From positions 1-64,000 of the forward strand of contig JAEQBH010007410.1 in assembly GCA_016808115.1 (NCBI GenBank): 64,000 bases of DNA. The letters run 5' to 3'. This document shows positions 35,283-46,599 of this stretch, piece after piece (the stretch's first letter is position 1; every line of letters begins with the position of its first letter). The stretch comes from Tetrastigma voinierianum. Taxonomy: Eukaryota > Streptophyta > Magnoliopsida > Vitales > Vitaceae. The notes below the pieces were generated by a model that ran no database searches, was not told the origin of the DNA, and saw nothing but the letters and a program-made list of their open reading frames with translations. The translations under genes were made by a program, and so were the position numbers.

Positions 35283-36760
35283 TTCGAGGTGTACTTAGAC
35301 CATAAAAGTCTGAAGTATTTTCCACCTTGGCCCAGGACCTCGATATGAAGCGGCGCGAGATGGATGGAGTTCTGAGGACTATGAGCACTTTACGCAGCCA
35401 CCACAGTGAGCAAATGGTGGCCCGATGCACTAAGTCGGAGAGTCACGGGAGATTCAAGCTGGAAGTATAGCTTCACAGGAGTAGTGGATCTCTTTCGAGG
35501 CCCGTAGGACGGTTGGGCTATAGTACGATGGCGAGGCTCGGGTGCGTTGGGGAGTTTAGTAACTACATCGTCTCTATTGAGCAGAGTGATTGAGTCCCAG
35601 GGGTAGGACATGGAGATAGTGTCTATTAGGGATTTGGAGTACGGTGAGCCACGGGTGATGAGATTTGGGCCGTCGCGCGGATGGTAGTCTTCGGTATAAA
35701 TCTGATAGTAGTTCCCCAGTTAATGGAATTTGAGAGAGGAGATTCTCAGGGAGTTTCACTGCTCTCGATTTATCGTGCATCCAAGTGGCACGAAGATGTA
35801 CCAAGATCTTCGTCACCAGTACTATTAGAGTGGAATGAAGAGACACGTAGGGGACTTTGTTCGACTATGTCTCACGTGTCGATGAGTTAAAAATTGAGCA
35901 CGAGCTAAGCGAGTACCGCCGGCCGTTGGAGGTGGTTAGTGGAAGTGGGAGCGCGTCACGGTGGATTTGTGACCAGCTTGCCGCAGGACAGCGAGGGACA
36001 TGATACGGTATGGGTGATGAGTGGGTAGGCTCACGGAAGTCGGACACATTTTCTAGATGCGGGCGACAGCCTTCACATTGGAGAGATTGGGTGTACATTC
36101 GAGAGATGGTAGATTTACATAAGAGTACCCGATATCCGTAGTGTCGGATAGGGCTAGGGTTCTGATGCACTTTTGGAAGAATTTCCCGAGGATATGGGCC
36201 TGTGACCATGAGTACAACTTTCCACCAGCGAGACAGATGGTCGGTCGGAGAGGACCCATACGGGTGTTAGAGACATCTTTGCGAGCATGCGTCATGGATC
36301 ATGGGGTAGTTGGGAAGAGCATTGCCGCCCAGTGGGGTCGCTGGCAGCGGTTATCGGGCGAGTATCACGGATGGTGCCATATGAGGCATTGTATGGGAGG
36401 CCTTGGATCAGTTATGTTGAATGGCGAGATGGGAAGGCCATCACCCCGGTCTGTCGATTCAGAGACCTCAGGGAATGTGAACTTGATGCGACCAGCGTCT
36501 TCTCACGGCTCGAGTAGGCGAAGAGCTATGCGATGTACGACGTCGACCCTTAGAGTTTGGGTTGGTGATCCACGTCTTCTTGAAGGTAATACTGAGATGA
36601 GTGGTCGAGGTTCGTAGTGAGGAAGCTATCGTAGGAGTTTATTGGGCCGCCGAGATGCTCGAGAGGGTAAGCAACGCAGTGTAGGTTGACTGCAGCCCGG
36701 CATGCGGGTGTCCTGGTATTTGGCGTGCGTCTTGGAGTCACTGGCTGGATCAAATTTCGT
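35283..36760 (+). pseudogene. Integrase region of the Tekay-type element, degraded
   Basis: Word-level matches to Gypsy integrase remain, such as SDRARVLMHFWK near 36,141 and MVPYEALYGR near 36,371. Short open frames on both strands (60-158 codons) are not genes. Confidence 0.6.
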
Positions 36761-37096
36761 GTAGTGGATTGGGGAGAGATTGAGGTTGACAACGATGGGA
36801 CCTTCGGAGGGACGGTGTGTGCGTTTTGGATAGCGGGATCGGGTTTGCGGCGGTAAGGCCCGGGTGAGGTGGTGAGGGTGTTATGGGCGACGCGAGTGGG
36901 TGGAAGAGTCGACGTGGGGTGTGAGGGGACACGATCGGGCCACTGTCCTTTTGTTTAGGGATGAAGGTATGTGGTTTAGTCGTTTAATACTTAAATGACT
37001 AATTTACATGCATGGTATAGTGCACATTGCATATGCATGTGAGTTGTTGTGATTGTCCAGAATTTCGAGACGAAATTCTCGCACAAGAGGAGAATA

Positions 37097-38894
37097 TGGA
37101 GCAGAAAATTTCAAATTTTACGAAAAAGAGGTAAATGGTCATTGCAGCAAAAAATGAATTTTTAGATCTCGGATGATGAAGCAGACTTCACCCAGATTGG
37201 AATCCGTCTAGCGAAATCTAGCTACCATGTCCAATTTAGTGAATTAGGGTGATTGCGAGATTTCACGTTTTCGAGCCGCAGAGTGTGTGGTCTTAGTAAA
37301 AACGAGGTTGTGAGAGGCGTGTGATGAAAAAGATCACTGCTACGTGTACCCGTGCAACATGTTGCATGTGAGTAGAGGATGGGATGCTTTGGGTGTCTTA
37401 AGTGTCAAAAATCAAGAAAATGGACAGATAGGGAATTATGGAAAAGGTTAATGAGAATAAAACAGCGAATGATGTTTCTTCTCCATTTGAAATAGCAAAA
37501 TCAGCCAGTGAGGTTAGATCGATTTATAGAGAGAGAAGAGTGTCTTCTGGATTTGCTGACAGATTTGAATTTGTCGGTTGCAGACGAGCGAAGCAAGTCG
37601 ATCACAAAGCGAGGTATGCGTGGACAGATTTGGTGGACTTAAATGACTCGAGGTAGGGATCTTTTCCTACTTGTGTTATTCTTTGATTTAAGAGCCGCCA
37701 TGTAAATGGTTGGGGATGTTACGTAAGGTTAGATTAGCGCGTGTTTTTCGGGTCTAAAAATATTTGAGTAGAGTGGAAAATCACGTTGTTGTGGCGAGTG
37801 AGCGATTACTTGGCAGGGGTTTCCTTTGTTCATGAATGGTGATGTGATTTTTGTGTGAATTTTTATGATGTTGAGTGATTGAGAATGAATTCTTTGTGTT
37901 TCTTGAATTAGCGTGTGAAATTTAATTTTGGTGTTTTGATGTGAATTAATATTCTTGATTTATGTGGATTAATACATTAGTATATACGTGTTTTATATAT
38001 TAGCGTGAGTTTGTTGAGATTGGCGTCGTGCGCATTAATATCTTATTTGGGAGCCTTTCTACAGAATATTAGGAGTAGTGTATGACCACGAAAATGAAAG
38101 AAAAATAAAAATTTTGTGAAAGGAATTTTGTGGAAGAAGATTTCAGGGTACTTGCTTAGGTATCAGCCAGTTCATCTCGGAGCGGACCATAATTGTTTGG
38201 AGAAATATCGGCGGTCGCCTCGGAGGGTAGTCGATGTATTCTGCAAAACTCGGTAGCAAGTTTCGAGAGCAAAGGTTTTGTTTGAAAGCTGGATATTTTA
38301 CTCGCGTCGGTTTTGGGCATATGTGAGAGTCGAGGTGAGGACTCGAGACATGAGATTAGTCATAGACATTCAAGTAGGTTCATGTAATTGCTTGGATGTG
38401 ATTGTTTGCCATGGCATGTGCCTTAGGTGGGAGTAGCACGTGAAATTATCTACTAAACTGCTTCCTTTGTCGAGGATCCACCATTTCGAGTACATGGAGT
38501 GTACAAGGGCGGCTTATTTCAGCTAGAGGTTGTGTTTATAAGAGAGACGGGTTGTGGCTTTGGTAGAGACCTTTGTATAACATGTATTAGAAATTGTACA
38601 TTTTAATATATGTTGAAATAAGAGTAATTTACTAACTCTTGAACTATTGTATATAGTTGAAATATGTTTTTTGTGAGTATTAATGCAGGGGCCCAAGTGG
38701 CCATTATTTTACTCGCATGTGGACCCGGTGTGGTCATTGTAAACTATTTGGGACATGTTGTATTTTAGGTAGAGCTCCCCGTACAAAGGAGACTCTGCCC
38801 GATTTTTCATGAGTTGTGTCGGGTTATCCGACATCCACGATTATACTGCGGGTTGACGAGTTGTCAATGGACCCCCGGGTTTTGGGGCGTCACA
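37097..38894 (+). repeat. 3' LTR of the Tekay-type element
   Basis: It begins TGGAGCAGAAAATTTC after the purine tract and ends 'ggggcgtcaca' at the TATTC duplication. Against the left LTR it shows many small indels. Confidence 0.87.
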
Positions 38895-38899
38895 TATTC

Positions 38900-39500
38900 A
38901 AACTAGTACAAATGATGAAGGAGAACAAAATGTTGTTCATAGGATACTGGATGCAATCACCAAACATTTTGTTGGAGATCCTAGGATCCTCTAAGAAAGA
39001 CGCTCTGAAATACTTCAAAATATAAGATGTAGAACACTAAGTGATTTTCGATGGTATCATGATGTGTTCATATCAAAAGTTATGATTAGAGATGATGCAA
39101 GAGCTCCATATTGTAAAGAAAGATTCTTATATGGGCTCCCTAGAGCTCTAACAGAAAAAGTCCAAGAAACTTTAAGAGATAAATACCAAGGAACAATTCC
39201 TTATGATAATCTCACTTATGGAGATATCATAAGTGAAGTTAAAAAAGAAGGTTTAAAATTGTGTTTCTGTTCAAAACTTGATATAAAATAAAAGTTAAAA
39301 ATGCCAATACCTCATTCTTAGAAAAACCTCCCATATTATTCCTCCAAACGAAAATCTTACTCTAACAAAGATCATCCAAAAAAGAATTATAAGAAATATA
39401 AATCTCATAAATAAAAATCTCAAAATCTTAATAAGCCACATAAAGAAATAAAATGTTTCAAATGTGGAAAAATAGAAACATAGCCCCCAATTGCTTAGAA
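38900..39500 (+). pseudogene. Pararetroviral capsid-region fragment with broken zinc knuckle
   Basis: Two overlapping frames show capsid-like helices, followed by CFKCGK at about 39,454. The His and final Cys of the CCHC motif are displaced: a stop falls where the His should be, and the Cys-like triplet lies near 39,491. The RNA-binding knuckle cannot form as written. Confidence 0.65.
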
Positions 39501-39680
39501 AGCAAAGATAAATGTTCTTTCGATTAAGCAAGACTATTATTCTTGAAGAAAGTACTTCTTCCTCCTTTGATGTTCCTCAAGTAATTCAACCGAAAAGAAA
39601 AAGATTCAATTGATATGGTAAAAATTTGTTTTATACCAACTCAATATATTACTTGACTAATCAAAAAATTATTAATAGAA

Positions 39681-39977
39681 ATGATAGATCAAATTGAAGA
39701 TAAAGAAGGCAAAGCCAAATATGTAAGAAAAATAATGGAACAAAACATTAAAACTAATTTTTTTTTAACCCTTTCAAATGCTTATAGATTTAAAGACATT
39801 ATGCAACAATTTGAAATACAAAGCTTTGTCACAATTCAAGATCTACAAATAGAAATAAAACAAATAAAAAAACAAATTGAAGAATTAAAAACCTTTACTC
39901 AAAATTTAGAATTTAAAATTCAAAATATAGAAACTCAAAAGAGTCCCTTAACTACAAACTACAGAAGATTTAGATAA
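39681..39977 (+). pseudogene. Coiled-coil segment of the pararetroviral relic
   Basis: It is open for 98 codons. The C-terminal half is a heptad-like stretch, DLQIEIKQIKKQIEELKTF, typical of a coiled coil. It stands between the capsid and protease regions. It is probably part of the same original reading frame and not a separate gene. Confidence 0.55.
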
Positions 39978-40059
39978 TTTTGTTAATAGTATGACTCTTG
40001 TACAAAACAAAGATGAAATACCAAAATTACTTTAAAAATAAATCACGATTTTAATCAGC

Positions 40060-40380
40060 ACATAGTTTTGATTGATTCGGAGTTGATTTGAATTGTATAT
40101 ACGGGAAGGATTGATTCCTCACGTATATTTTGTCAAAACTTCGCAAAGGTATGCATTTAGTAATGTTCATACAAAAATGCAATCTGAGAAATCTGTGGGT
40201 CGTATTTGTAAAAATGTTATTTGCATCAAAACCTCATTTTTACTAGTAAAAAATATAAGTCATCAAATTGTTTTAGGAACTCATTTCATAACACAATTAT
40301 ATATCTTTCATATAGATAGTAGAGGATTACAAACAACTTATAAAAATCAACAAATATTATTTGATTTGTCAAAGGAATAG
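40060..40380 (+). pseudogene. Pararetroviral aspartic protease region
   Basis: An Asp-Ser pair occurs near 40,074-40,079, but the next codon is not Gly and a TGA follows five codons later. Downstream, 95 open codons have a protease-like pattern with NISHQIVLGTHFI near the C-terminal flap/helix. Confidence 0.6.
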
Positions 40381-40579
40381 ATTTAAAAGAAATCGACCCC
40401 GAGATAACATCAATCTTCTTGACATAAGAGCAACATGTCAAATTCTTTAAGAAAGAAATTCAGTATAAAAAGACAGAAGAAAACCTCAAATCCAAATAAT
40501 TACAGGAACAAATTAAACAAGTTCAAAAACAAATTGAAAATAATTTATGTTCTTTAATTCCAAATGCTTTTACAGGACA

Positions 40580-41160
40580 AGAAAACAACATATAGTTACT
40601 CTTCTATATGAAAAGGATTTTACCGAACAACAAATTCCTACTAAGGCAATACCAGTTCAAATGAATCCTGAACTCTTAGAATATTGCAAAAAAGAAATAA
40701 ATGATTTGTCAGGTAAGAAATTGATTAGACTAAGTCATTCTCCTTGGAGTTGTGTAGCTTTTATGTTCAAAAAGCTTCTGAAATTGAAAGAGGAACTCCA
40801 AGATTAGTAATCAATTACAAACCCCTTAATAAAGTCTTACAATGGATTAGGTATCCAATACCTAATAAAAAAGACTTAATTCAAAGAAGATTATACAATA
40901 TGATTTTTTGAAATTTGATATGAAATTTGGATTTTGGCAAGTTCAGATTACACCAGAAGATATATACAAAACAACATTTACAGTTTCATTTGGGCATTAT
41001 GAATGGAATGTAATGCCGTTTGACCTCAAAAATGCTCATTCAGAATTTCAAAATATAATGAATGACATTTTTGATATTACTTAGTTCTCATATTATATTG
41101 ATGATGCTCTTTATATTTTCAAATTGATAAACATTCCAACATTAAAAATATTTAAAAAGT
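40580..41160 (+). pseudogene. Pararetroviral reverse transcriptase region
   Basis: Clear RT words in changing frames include HSPWSCVAFMF, VINYKPLNKVLQWIRYPIP, KFDMKFGFWQVQITPED and GHYEWNVMPF. The catalytic YYIDD is at 41,091-41,105, preceded by a stop at about 41,082. Frameshifts and stops leave it inactive. Confidence 0.88.
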
Positions 41161-41269
41161 GGTCGAAAGCGATTAGTTATCTTTGTATAAAAAATAAAAC
41201 TCTTTCAAACAAAAATAAGATTCTTAGGATTTGTAATTTATCGAGGCACAATTAAACCTATTCAAAGGG

Positions 41270-41850
41270 CAATTGATTTTGCTAATAAATTTCCTGATTA
41301 AATAAAAGATAAAAATCACCTTCAAAGGTTATTAGGAAGTCTAAATTATGTAGCTGAATTTTATCCAAACCTTAGAACACTAATCAAACCTTTATTTCAA
41401 AGATTAAAGAAAAATCCTACCCCATGGTCAGATGAACATACCCAAATTGTCAAACAGGTAAAGTCTCAGGTTAAGGAACTCCTTTGTTTAAGAATTCTTC
41501 CACTGGCGCCTTTCCGATATAGAGGCAGTCTGCCAGCTTGTGGATATTGGTGGAATCAATAAGCGAGATTTTGAAAACAAAATCTCCATAGTTAGATTTC
41601 ACTCTGTTATTTGGAGTGGTCCCCAAGAAAACTATATAACAGTCAAAAAAGAAATTTTAGCAATTGTTCTTTGCTTCAAACATTTCAAAGTGATGTTTTC
41701 AATAAAAAAATTTCTTTTACGTGTTGATTGCAAAAGTGTTAAAGAAATTTTATAAAAAGATGTTCAAAATTTAGTTTCAAAACAAAAATTTTGCGGATAG
41801 CGAAATTTATTTTATTTGTTTGATTCGAGAAATTGAATTTATCAAAGGTT
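41270..41850 (+). pseudogene. RT connection and RNase H of the pararetroviral relic
   Basis: LLGSLNYVAEFYPNLRTLIK at about 41,325-41,385 is the typical thumb/connection. ENYITVKKEILAIVLCFKHF at about 41,630 is the RNase H region with its conserved Glu. It is followed by a degraded C-terminus to about 41,850. Confidence 0.82.
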
Positions 41851-41999
41851 ATTGAATGTTTTCACACTGATTTCTCTGCATGGGAATTTTTATAGGGAAA
41901 ATGAAATGGCCATGCTATCCAGACCAATAACGAAAAGGATCAAATGCCATGCAAGCAGTCTCAACCTCAGCTTGTTTTGAAGTTTTAGGGAAGATTCCT

Positions 42000-43330
42000 A
42001 AATCTTCTACCTAGCTTCATCAAACCCCATTTAACATAAGTTCGAAGCAGACAAATGATTCAAGTATTAGAAACGTCATAAATGCAGCCGGGATCTTGAT
42101 CTTTAGAAGATTTTCCAACGAAGACAAATTTTTTTGTTTCAAATGATATTTCAAAAAGCAGTAGATTCTATGGGTTATTCGTGAATATGGGTCTGCACAA
42201 ATTTCCATATCAAAAACCTAAGGATACGTATTACTATTCAAAATGCAAGATTTTGAAAATCATTCTGAAAAAGATTAGGAGCAAAATCCTTTTACACCTG
42301 GCTTTTATCGAGAATTTTGTTCCTGAGCCTTTGATTATTTAGATTACAAAAATGTAGTTTAATACATTTTTGTAAAACCTTCTTCATCATGGTTTTTTAA
42401 TTAGGGAGAGACTGTCTCAAATGACATTTCCAAAAGCTGGTTTTAGGAATGGTGGCTCTTTTAAAGACTATTCGGACATTTTTGCCTTGAAATCGAAAAT
42501 CTTTTGATTATTTCAAGAGTCGATAATGAAGTTTTTACCCCTACGGAAATAGTTGTTTGTTTCATTATGTTCTCGGTTAAATGCCTTGGATTCTTTGTAG
42601 GACTTTTCACCATAAATTCTGCCTCCTTTTGACATTTGGCTAGGGAATTCAAAATCAAATGGTGGGCTACTTTCAAAATTTCCCAAACATAAACCTTTGA
42701 GTCAATTAAAGACTGGGGTGACTCTAAAAAATCTAAGTCCAAAAAATCTTTAAAAAAGACTCTTGTTTGGTCCTCTTCATTACCTGAACTTCTTTCTTGG
42801 CCTCAAACTCCCTCCAAAACCTCTTTTCATGAGTCGCTCTAAGCCTATTTGAAAAGTTCCGAAACAAGATCTTTGAAACCTTTCTCGGGTTCTGATTTTG
42901 ATGATGAAGATGAAGAAGACACAGCTTCAAGTTCTGCCTTCCAACAAAATGAAGACATGTGTTATGGGCTCCCATATACTCCCTTTGAATAATGGGACCC
43001 TTGATTCGAATTTTAAGCACTTTATTACCGAAATTACAAAAGCTACCATTCACAAAAAATCAAGTTTTTCAAATTTCAACTGATCGTTCTGTTGAAGATG
43101 CCTTGAATGAAATCAAACAAGGATTCAAAGTGGATTGATAATTCCAAAAGCCAAAACTTGACAAAATGACTCGACAATGTCTCGCTCTAAAAAAAAAAGA
43201 CAAAGATGAAGTGACAAGCTTACTCAACGGAATGGTTACTGAAAAGCGAAGATAAAAGGCATGCAATTTAACTCAAAAGCGGTGCTTTCATAAGCAAGAT
43301 AAAGAATTTATTTCCGAAAAGGCTATTACA
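42000..43330 (+). pseudogene. Downstream reading region of the pararetroviral relic
   Basis: Only fragments are readable, such as VEDALNEIKQGFKVD near 43,090-43,135 and CLALKKKDKDEVTSLLNGMV near 43,171-43,230. Its place after RNase H and before the promoter-like segment suits the last ORF or regulatory region of some caulimovirids. I cannot name the product. Confidence 0.4.
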
Positions 43331-43424
43331 TTTAATCTCCTGCTTTTCAAAGTGTAAGTAATGGAAATTCCTTATTCGAACTTCAAATTTTAGTTTTAAA
43401 TCCACGGACTTCAGAATGTTTGGA

Positions 43425-43525
43425 ATCGGTCAAATTTCCTATAAAAGGAGGGGATGTCTCCTTTCTAAAATGAGCTAAGTTTGAGGTGTTTCTTGAGAAG
43501 CTGAGAACTACTTACACGCTATAGC
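43425..43525 (+). promoter_or_regulatory. Pararetrovirus-like promoter and transcript start
   Basis: A strong TATA box 'cctataaaaggaggggat' at about 43,437 is followed about 30 bases on by a leader with repeated GAG/CT motifs. The place, just after the last reading region, is where caulimovirids keep their full-length RNA promoter. Confidence 0.5.
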
Positions 43526-43791
43526 ACTATTTCAGGCTCGCATCTTGGAAATTTTACATACTTCTTGAGATTTAAGTTAAGAATTTAGATAAGATTTTGC
43601 TTGTTTCAAATGTCTGCATATTACTTTCTTTTTTACTATTCAAAAATCACTCTTCACTATTAACTATTCATTGTTCATTCATGAAATTTTCAAAAATTAT
43701 TAAAGGTATATGGGGTTGGAAACCCGATATATGAAGCACAGGCAAATTTGGTTGTAGTAAAGCACACAGTGCAACTTGATGTTTCCACGAA

Positions 43792-44457
43792 GTAAAACCT
43801 AACATGAGAAAATAATTTTTTTAGTATTTTTTTTTTAATTTTCCAAGTACTTTTTTCGGGTTCTAACTAGCCTTAGCATTTTTTTGTATCATATCCTAAC
43901 AAATAAACACTCATTTAAAAAAAATTATGAATTATTTATATAAAAAATAAATTAGTGATTAAGTTAAAACTCTAATGATTAAAAAAGAGAGTTAAAACTC
44001 TATAAAATATCACTAAAACCAACTTATTTTTATTTAAGACACTTATTTAATTTATTTCTACATTTAAAAATAAATACTATAATACAATGAATTAAACTCA
44101 TTTTCCAAAGAAAAATATGATATAATTTTGAAAATGTGTCTATTTGTAAAAAAAAAAAAAAAAAAAGGCCTCTATTTTGTATGTTTACACATTAGCTACT
44201 TATGAGATCTAATTTTTTTTTTTATAATTATTTTTTTGGGTATGTACGTACATGACATGACTAAAAATATTTAATGGCATTAATATTAGGGGTCAATTTT
44301 GGAAAAGTCAACCCTATTTTTTAAATACCACATGATATGCCATTTTACAACAACATAAAATAATTGAATTGTGATTTGACTTGGAATACTTCATAATTCA
44401 TATGGTCAAGACATATGCCCTCGCTTTGAAAAATATAGCAAGATTTGATGAGTTTCC

Positions 44458-44542
<85 letters not shown>

Positions 44543-44579
44543 CATTTAAGAATTTATCAATTTGTCAATTGATGGTTTT
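43792..44579. repeat. Right copy of the ~750-base direct duplication
   Basis: It matches 24,287-25,030. It is longer mainly because its (TA)n tract (44,461-44,540) has about 15 more units. It directly follows the pararetroviral block. Confidence 0.92.
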
Positions 44580-44705
44580 AATCATAATCTAACAATTCCT
44601 TTTTTTTACTAGATGCCAAGCATTTGTTAATTTTGTTTTTAAGAATTTATTTCTTTTTTTGTTATATTGTTTTTGGAATAGTGGGTAATTTCTCATACTT
44701 GAGAC

Positions 44706-45516
44706 CAGGGACAAAAAAATCTGTTTTTTCGACCGAAAAATAGTTTATTGGCCGGTACCAAAGAGATATTGGCAATCGATAATCGGTTGAGGAAAAAATC
44801 GGTGGAAAATCGGTAAAATCGTCAAAATATCGGAAATTCCGTCTTCCCCATTATTCGGCAAAATTTCAAGACTTTATCTCGCGCGATATTCTGGAATTTC
44901 TGAAAAAATATCGGTAAATATCGGAGATATATCGATAAAATATCGAGTAAATATCGATAAATATCGGTAAAATATTGGTAAATATCTGTAAATATGGACT
45001 ATTTTGACTTAAATCAATCCGGCGGTTAAATTAAATTCTGATGGTTTAACAGATTCGATGACTATTTGACTCCAAAAATTCTATAAATACCCTAAAATTA
45101 TATAATTTCTTCAAACTCATCCATACACATCAAGTTCCATTTAACTCTCAGATTATTTTTTCTTTGTGATTTATCTCAATATTTTGAAAATCTAGTTAAA
45201 AATATTGTTTTCATCAATATGAGATCATTTTATCAAATAATGTAATGGAGCTACATCGGTCTTCATTTTGGTTTTAAATGACTATTGTAATGTAATTTAT
45301 CGATAAATTATAATGAATATTGTTTTCAATAAGTGTATATTTGCTTATTTATGTATTTTTTATAGTTCAACAAAATATTTCCATGAATTTCAAAGTATTT
45401 TTATTAATTTTTGCTTTATCGATATTTTGTTAAAATTAATCACTTAGATATTCAGATATATCATTAAGATTCAAATCTTAGATATATCGTAATTCTAGAT
45501 ATTTTGTTCCTTGCTT
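44706..45516 (+). mobile_element. hAT-like non-autonomous element, copy 2
   Basis: The ends 'cagggacaaaaa' and 'ttttgttccttg' are imperfect inverted repeats. Flanks 'cttgagac' and 'cttaaagc' are a weak 8-base duplication. The interior is full of 'aaatatcggtaaa' words and has no reading frame. It resembles copy 1 on the other strand. Confidence 0.55.
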
Positions 45517-46389
45517 AAAGCCCGGGAGAATTATTCCATGAGTTGAATTTTAGTTTATATTAAAAATATTTTTATTTTTATATCTATCTACATATCTTAT
45601 ATAAATGAAATATAAAATTAATTATATTTGGTTTTTTGAAAGATTAAAAAAGAAGATGCGATAGAGTTTTATGTGCCTTGTAGTGCATCATGACTCGAAT
45701 ATGGATTAGTTTGGGTATGATATGAGCTTAAAGGTGTCTTCGTATATAATGCGAGCATTCAAGAGCCAGTATAAGCTGTGAAAAAAAACCTTTTAATGCA
45801 ACAACCGGTGATACTCAGAGTTAGTTCTAAATGTAGCTATGTTTTATGAAAGAGTTTTATTGTTCTTGCGATAATCTCGGCTCGTATAGGGATTAGTTTG
45901 GGTGTGGTATGATTTAATGATGTCTTTTGTATTTGTACAAGCTCGCTCAAAACACCTTAGGATTTGATAAAAAAAAAAAAAATCTTTAAGACATGATTCA
46001 AGTGGTAAAAGATGATGAGTTTATTGGAGGTCTTGGCTTGTGTCTTTATAACTCGACTAAAATCTAAACTTTAACCTAAGTTTAAAAATGAAGGAATGGA
46101 GTTGGATTTGATTGAATAGTGAAAGTTAAGGTAGAGTTGAAACATGAATGAATAATAATTAGACAGACTAACAATACCTTTAGTTAAAAATTCACATCCG
46201 ACGAACTCATAACAGTTTGTTCAAACTTATTTTTTTTATTATTATTTGAAAAGTCTTAAATAATTAGCTTATAATATTAAAAGTTACTATTTTTGCCCTA
46301 TTTGATTATCTTTTTTGATTTTACAATAGTAGAGTTATTCTTTTTTATTATAGACCAATTGAATTTGTGTTGTTTTAGAGTTATTATTA
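45517..46389. other. AT-rich spacer
   Basis: No gene is visible. A loose ~200-base tandem similarity occurs around 45,690-45,760 and 45,870-45,940 ('tggattagtttgggtatga' against 'gggattagtttgggtgtgg'). Confidence 0.45.
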
Positions 46390-46526
46390 TGAAAGATACT
46401 TGATTATTATTGAGAGGGTTGAGGTATATAAATGTCGTCTGAGGAAAAGGTAAAAACACATTGAGACAATAAAGAATCCTAAATATATTCTAATACGATA
46501 AAAGGAATCTTAAATATACCTAATAA
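46390..46526 (-). repeat. 3' LTR of the second Copia element
   Basis: Its ~135 bases match 56,788-56,919 ('ttgagacaataaa', 'aatcctaaatatattctaat'). It is followed by a purine tract on the minus strand ('cttcgaggggc'). Confidence 0.75.
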
Positions 46527-46599
46527 GCCCCTCGAAGGTGTGCAGGAGAATGACGATCTTGTTACATAGGAAAGGAGGTGGAGTCGAGAGAGGATTTGG

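Larger units (their letters stand above)
28189..38894 (+). mobile_element. Ty3/Gypsy element of the Tekay/Del type, nested in the pararetrovirus
   Basis: The element is 10.7 kb including an inner insertion. Direct ~1.79-kb LTRs match along their length, and TATTC lies on both outer sides (28,184-28,188 and 38,895-38,899). A polypurine-like run (37,085-37,096) precedes the right LTR, after an 'atttcgagacgaaattct' motif seen at this place in Tekay-type elements. Internal remnants in order are: reverse transcriptase with FVDDI at about 33,011-33,028, RNase H (34,981-35,282), and integrase C-terminal words such as MVPYEALYGR near 36,371-36,400. No Met-tRNA primer site is seen after the left LTR, so the 5' internal part is altered. 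No chromodomain could be read. Confidence 0.85.
38895..43740 (+). mobile_element. Endogenous pararetrovirus, 3' part
   Basis: It continues the copy interrupted at 28,188. In order it holds a capsid-region fragment with a damaged zinc knuckle, a Gln/Lys-rich coiled-coil stretch, an aspartic protease region, reverse transcriptase, RNase H, a downstream reading region and a promoter-like segment. Together with 26,060-28,188 it makes about 7 kb, close to one caulimovirid genome length. All frames carry stops. There is no integrase, as expected for this family. Confidence 0.82.

Noticed and set aside
36141..36617. A 158-codon frame as a separate gene
   Set aside because: It contains scattered Gypsy integrase words and belongs to the decayed Tekay-type polyprotein.
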